DNA of 13,911 bases. Origin: an uncultured bacterium (GTDB lineage: Bacteria > Patescibacteriota > Saccharimonadia > Saccharimonadales > Saccharimonadaceae). The position numbers were made by a program, and so were the translations under genes. The stretch lies in contig CAIOSL010000050.1 in NCBI GenBank assembly GCA_903861015.1, positions 1 through 13,911 of the forward strand. Direction: 5' to 3'. The notes under the pieces were generated by a model, which saw only the letters and a list, made by a program, of their open reading frames with translations, was not told the origin of the DNA and did not search any database. Of this stretch, positions 13,722 to 13,911 are shown piece after piece. The number at the start of each line of letters is the position of its first letter. The first letter of the stretch is position 1.

Positions 13722-13758
13722 AAAAAACTCCCTTGGCAACAGGGGAGTTTTTTGTTTT
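13722..13758 (+). terminator. Strong intrinsic terminator after rpsI, likely bidirectional
   Basis: ACTCCCTTG (13727-13735) pairs with CAGGGGAGT (13740-13748) around a GCAA loop, a GNRA tetraloop closed by G-C, with one G-U pair. The stem is preceded by six A and followed by TTTTTTGTTTT (13748-13758). The A-run and T-run make it symmetrical, so it should stop transcripts from both strands: the ribosomal operon from the left and the transposase gene from the right. Confidence 0.93.
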
Positions 13759-13798
13759 ATCGGTATATCACTACGTGGCACTTTCGATCGTATAAAAC

Positions 13799-13911
13799 TC
13801 AAGACCTCTGCAACATGCTGACCGGCACTCGCATCTGCAAGCCTAAGTGTACGCGCTTTTGGTTGTAAAAGTCTAGATAAGCGGTTAGCTTAGCTTGCTG
13901 GCGAGGGAGCG
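13799..13911 (-). CDS. DDE integrase-core transposase, C-terminal fragment
   Basis: The minus strand is open from the right edge of the window to a TGA at 13799-13801, giving 36 residues of a gene that continues outside. They read LPRQQAKLTAYLDFYNQKRV, then HLGLQMRVPVSMLQRS. The pattern L-x-x-Y-x-x-F-Y-N-x-x-R-x-H-x-G-L-x-x-x-x-P is the conserved C-terminal end of rve-type transposases of the IS3/IS481 kind, just after the catalytic Glu (outside the window). It faces rpsI and is separated from it by the bidirectional terminator. It uses the only TGA stop in the window. Whether the element is intact cannot be seen, and the terminal repeat at this end (probably within 13759-13798) cannot be identified from one end. 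Confidence 0.7.
   Translation of the reverse strand, partial: LPRQQAKLTAYLDFYNQKRVHLGLQMRVPVSMLQRS

Noticed and set aside
1..13911. Alternative genetic code with UGA as glycine
   Set aside because: No in-frame TGA occurs in any of the conserved proteins, and glycines use GGN codons, so the standard bacterial code is sufficient.
1..13911. CRISPR arrays, tRNA or rRNA genes, toxin-antitoxin or defence genes
   Set aside because: I scanned both strands and found no direct-repeat array, no RNA gene and no coding space beyond the listed genes.

Overview
The window is a conserved ribosomal-protein and transcription/translation super-cluster (S10, spc and alpha operons plus L13-S9). It holds 29 housekeeping genes, all on the + strand, from the last 28 codons of rplC to rpsI. 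A partial transposase lies on the - strand at the right edge. The gene content points to the Candidate Phyla Radiation (Patescibacteria), most plausibly Saccharibacteria (TM7). The reasons are that rpmD (L30) is absent, with rpsE and rplO sharing one base; adk and map are absent between secY and infA; the spacing is extremely compact; S14, S4 and L36 are all of the cysteine-free type; and no in-frame TGA is used as a sense codon, which argues against the UGA=Gly lineages (SR1/Gracilibacteria). The phylum is an inference from these traits and from sequence feel; no search was run.

Layout: 1-8038 is rplC(partial)-rplD-rplW-rplB-rpsS-rplV-rpsC-rplP-rpmC-rpsQ-rplN-rplX-rplE-rpsN-rpsH-rplF-rplR-rpsE-rplO, with junctions from a 1-base TAATG overlap to about 14 bases. 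A 103-base gap at 8039-8141 carries a long imperfect hairpin and leads into secY (8142-9554). The 168-base gap at 9555-9722 is the only clear transcriptional control region. It holds a hairpin terminator, a perfect-consensus sigma70-type promoter whose -35 box lies in the terminator's 3' arm, a possible 22-codon leader ORF, and a second promoter so close to infA that its mRNA would be nearly leaderless. Next come infA-rpmJ-rpsM-rpsK-rpsD-rpoA-rplQ-rplM-rpsI (9723-13716), closed by a strong GNRA-capped terminator that can work in both directions. The last 113 bases encode the C-terminus of a DDE/integrase-core transposase pointing toward rpsI.

Functionally the genes supply core 30S and 50S proteins, the SecY translocon channel, initiation factor IF1 and the RNA polymerase alpha subunit. 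Shine-Dalgarno sites mostly sit inside the last codons of the preceding gene, so many proteins end in Lys-Glu-x-x tails and translation of neighbours is probably coupled.

I do not see a new enzymatic or defence system here. The points worth a second look are the secY-infA control region, the rplO-secY hairpin, loss of the isoaspartate site in S11, the near absence of cysteine (two in about 4,390 residues) and the SD-shaped C-termini.
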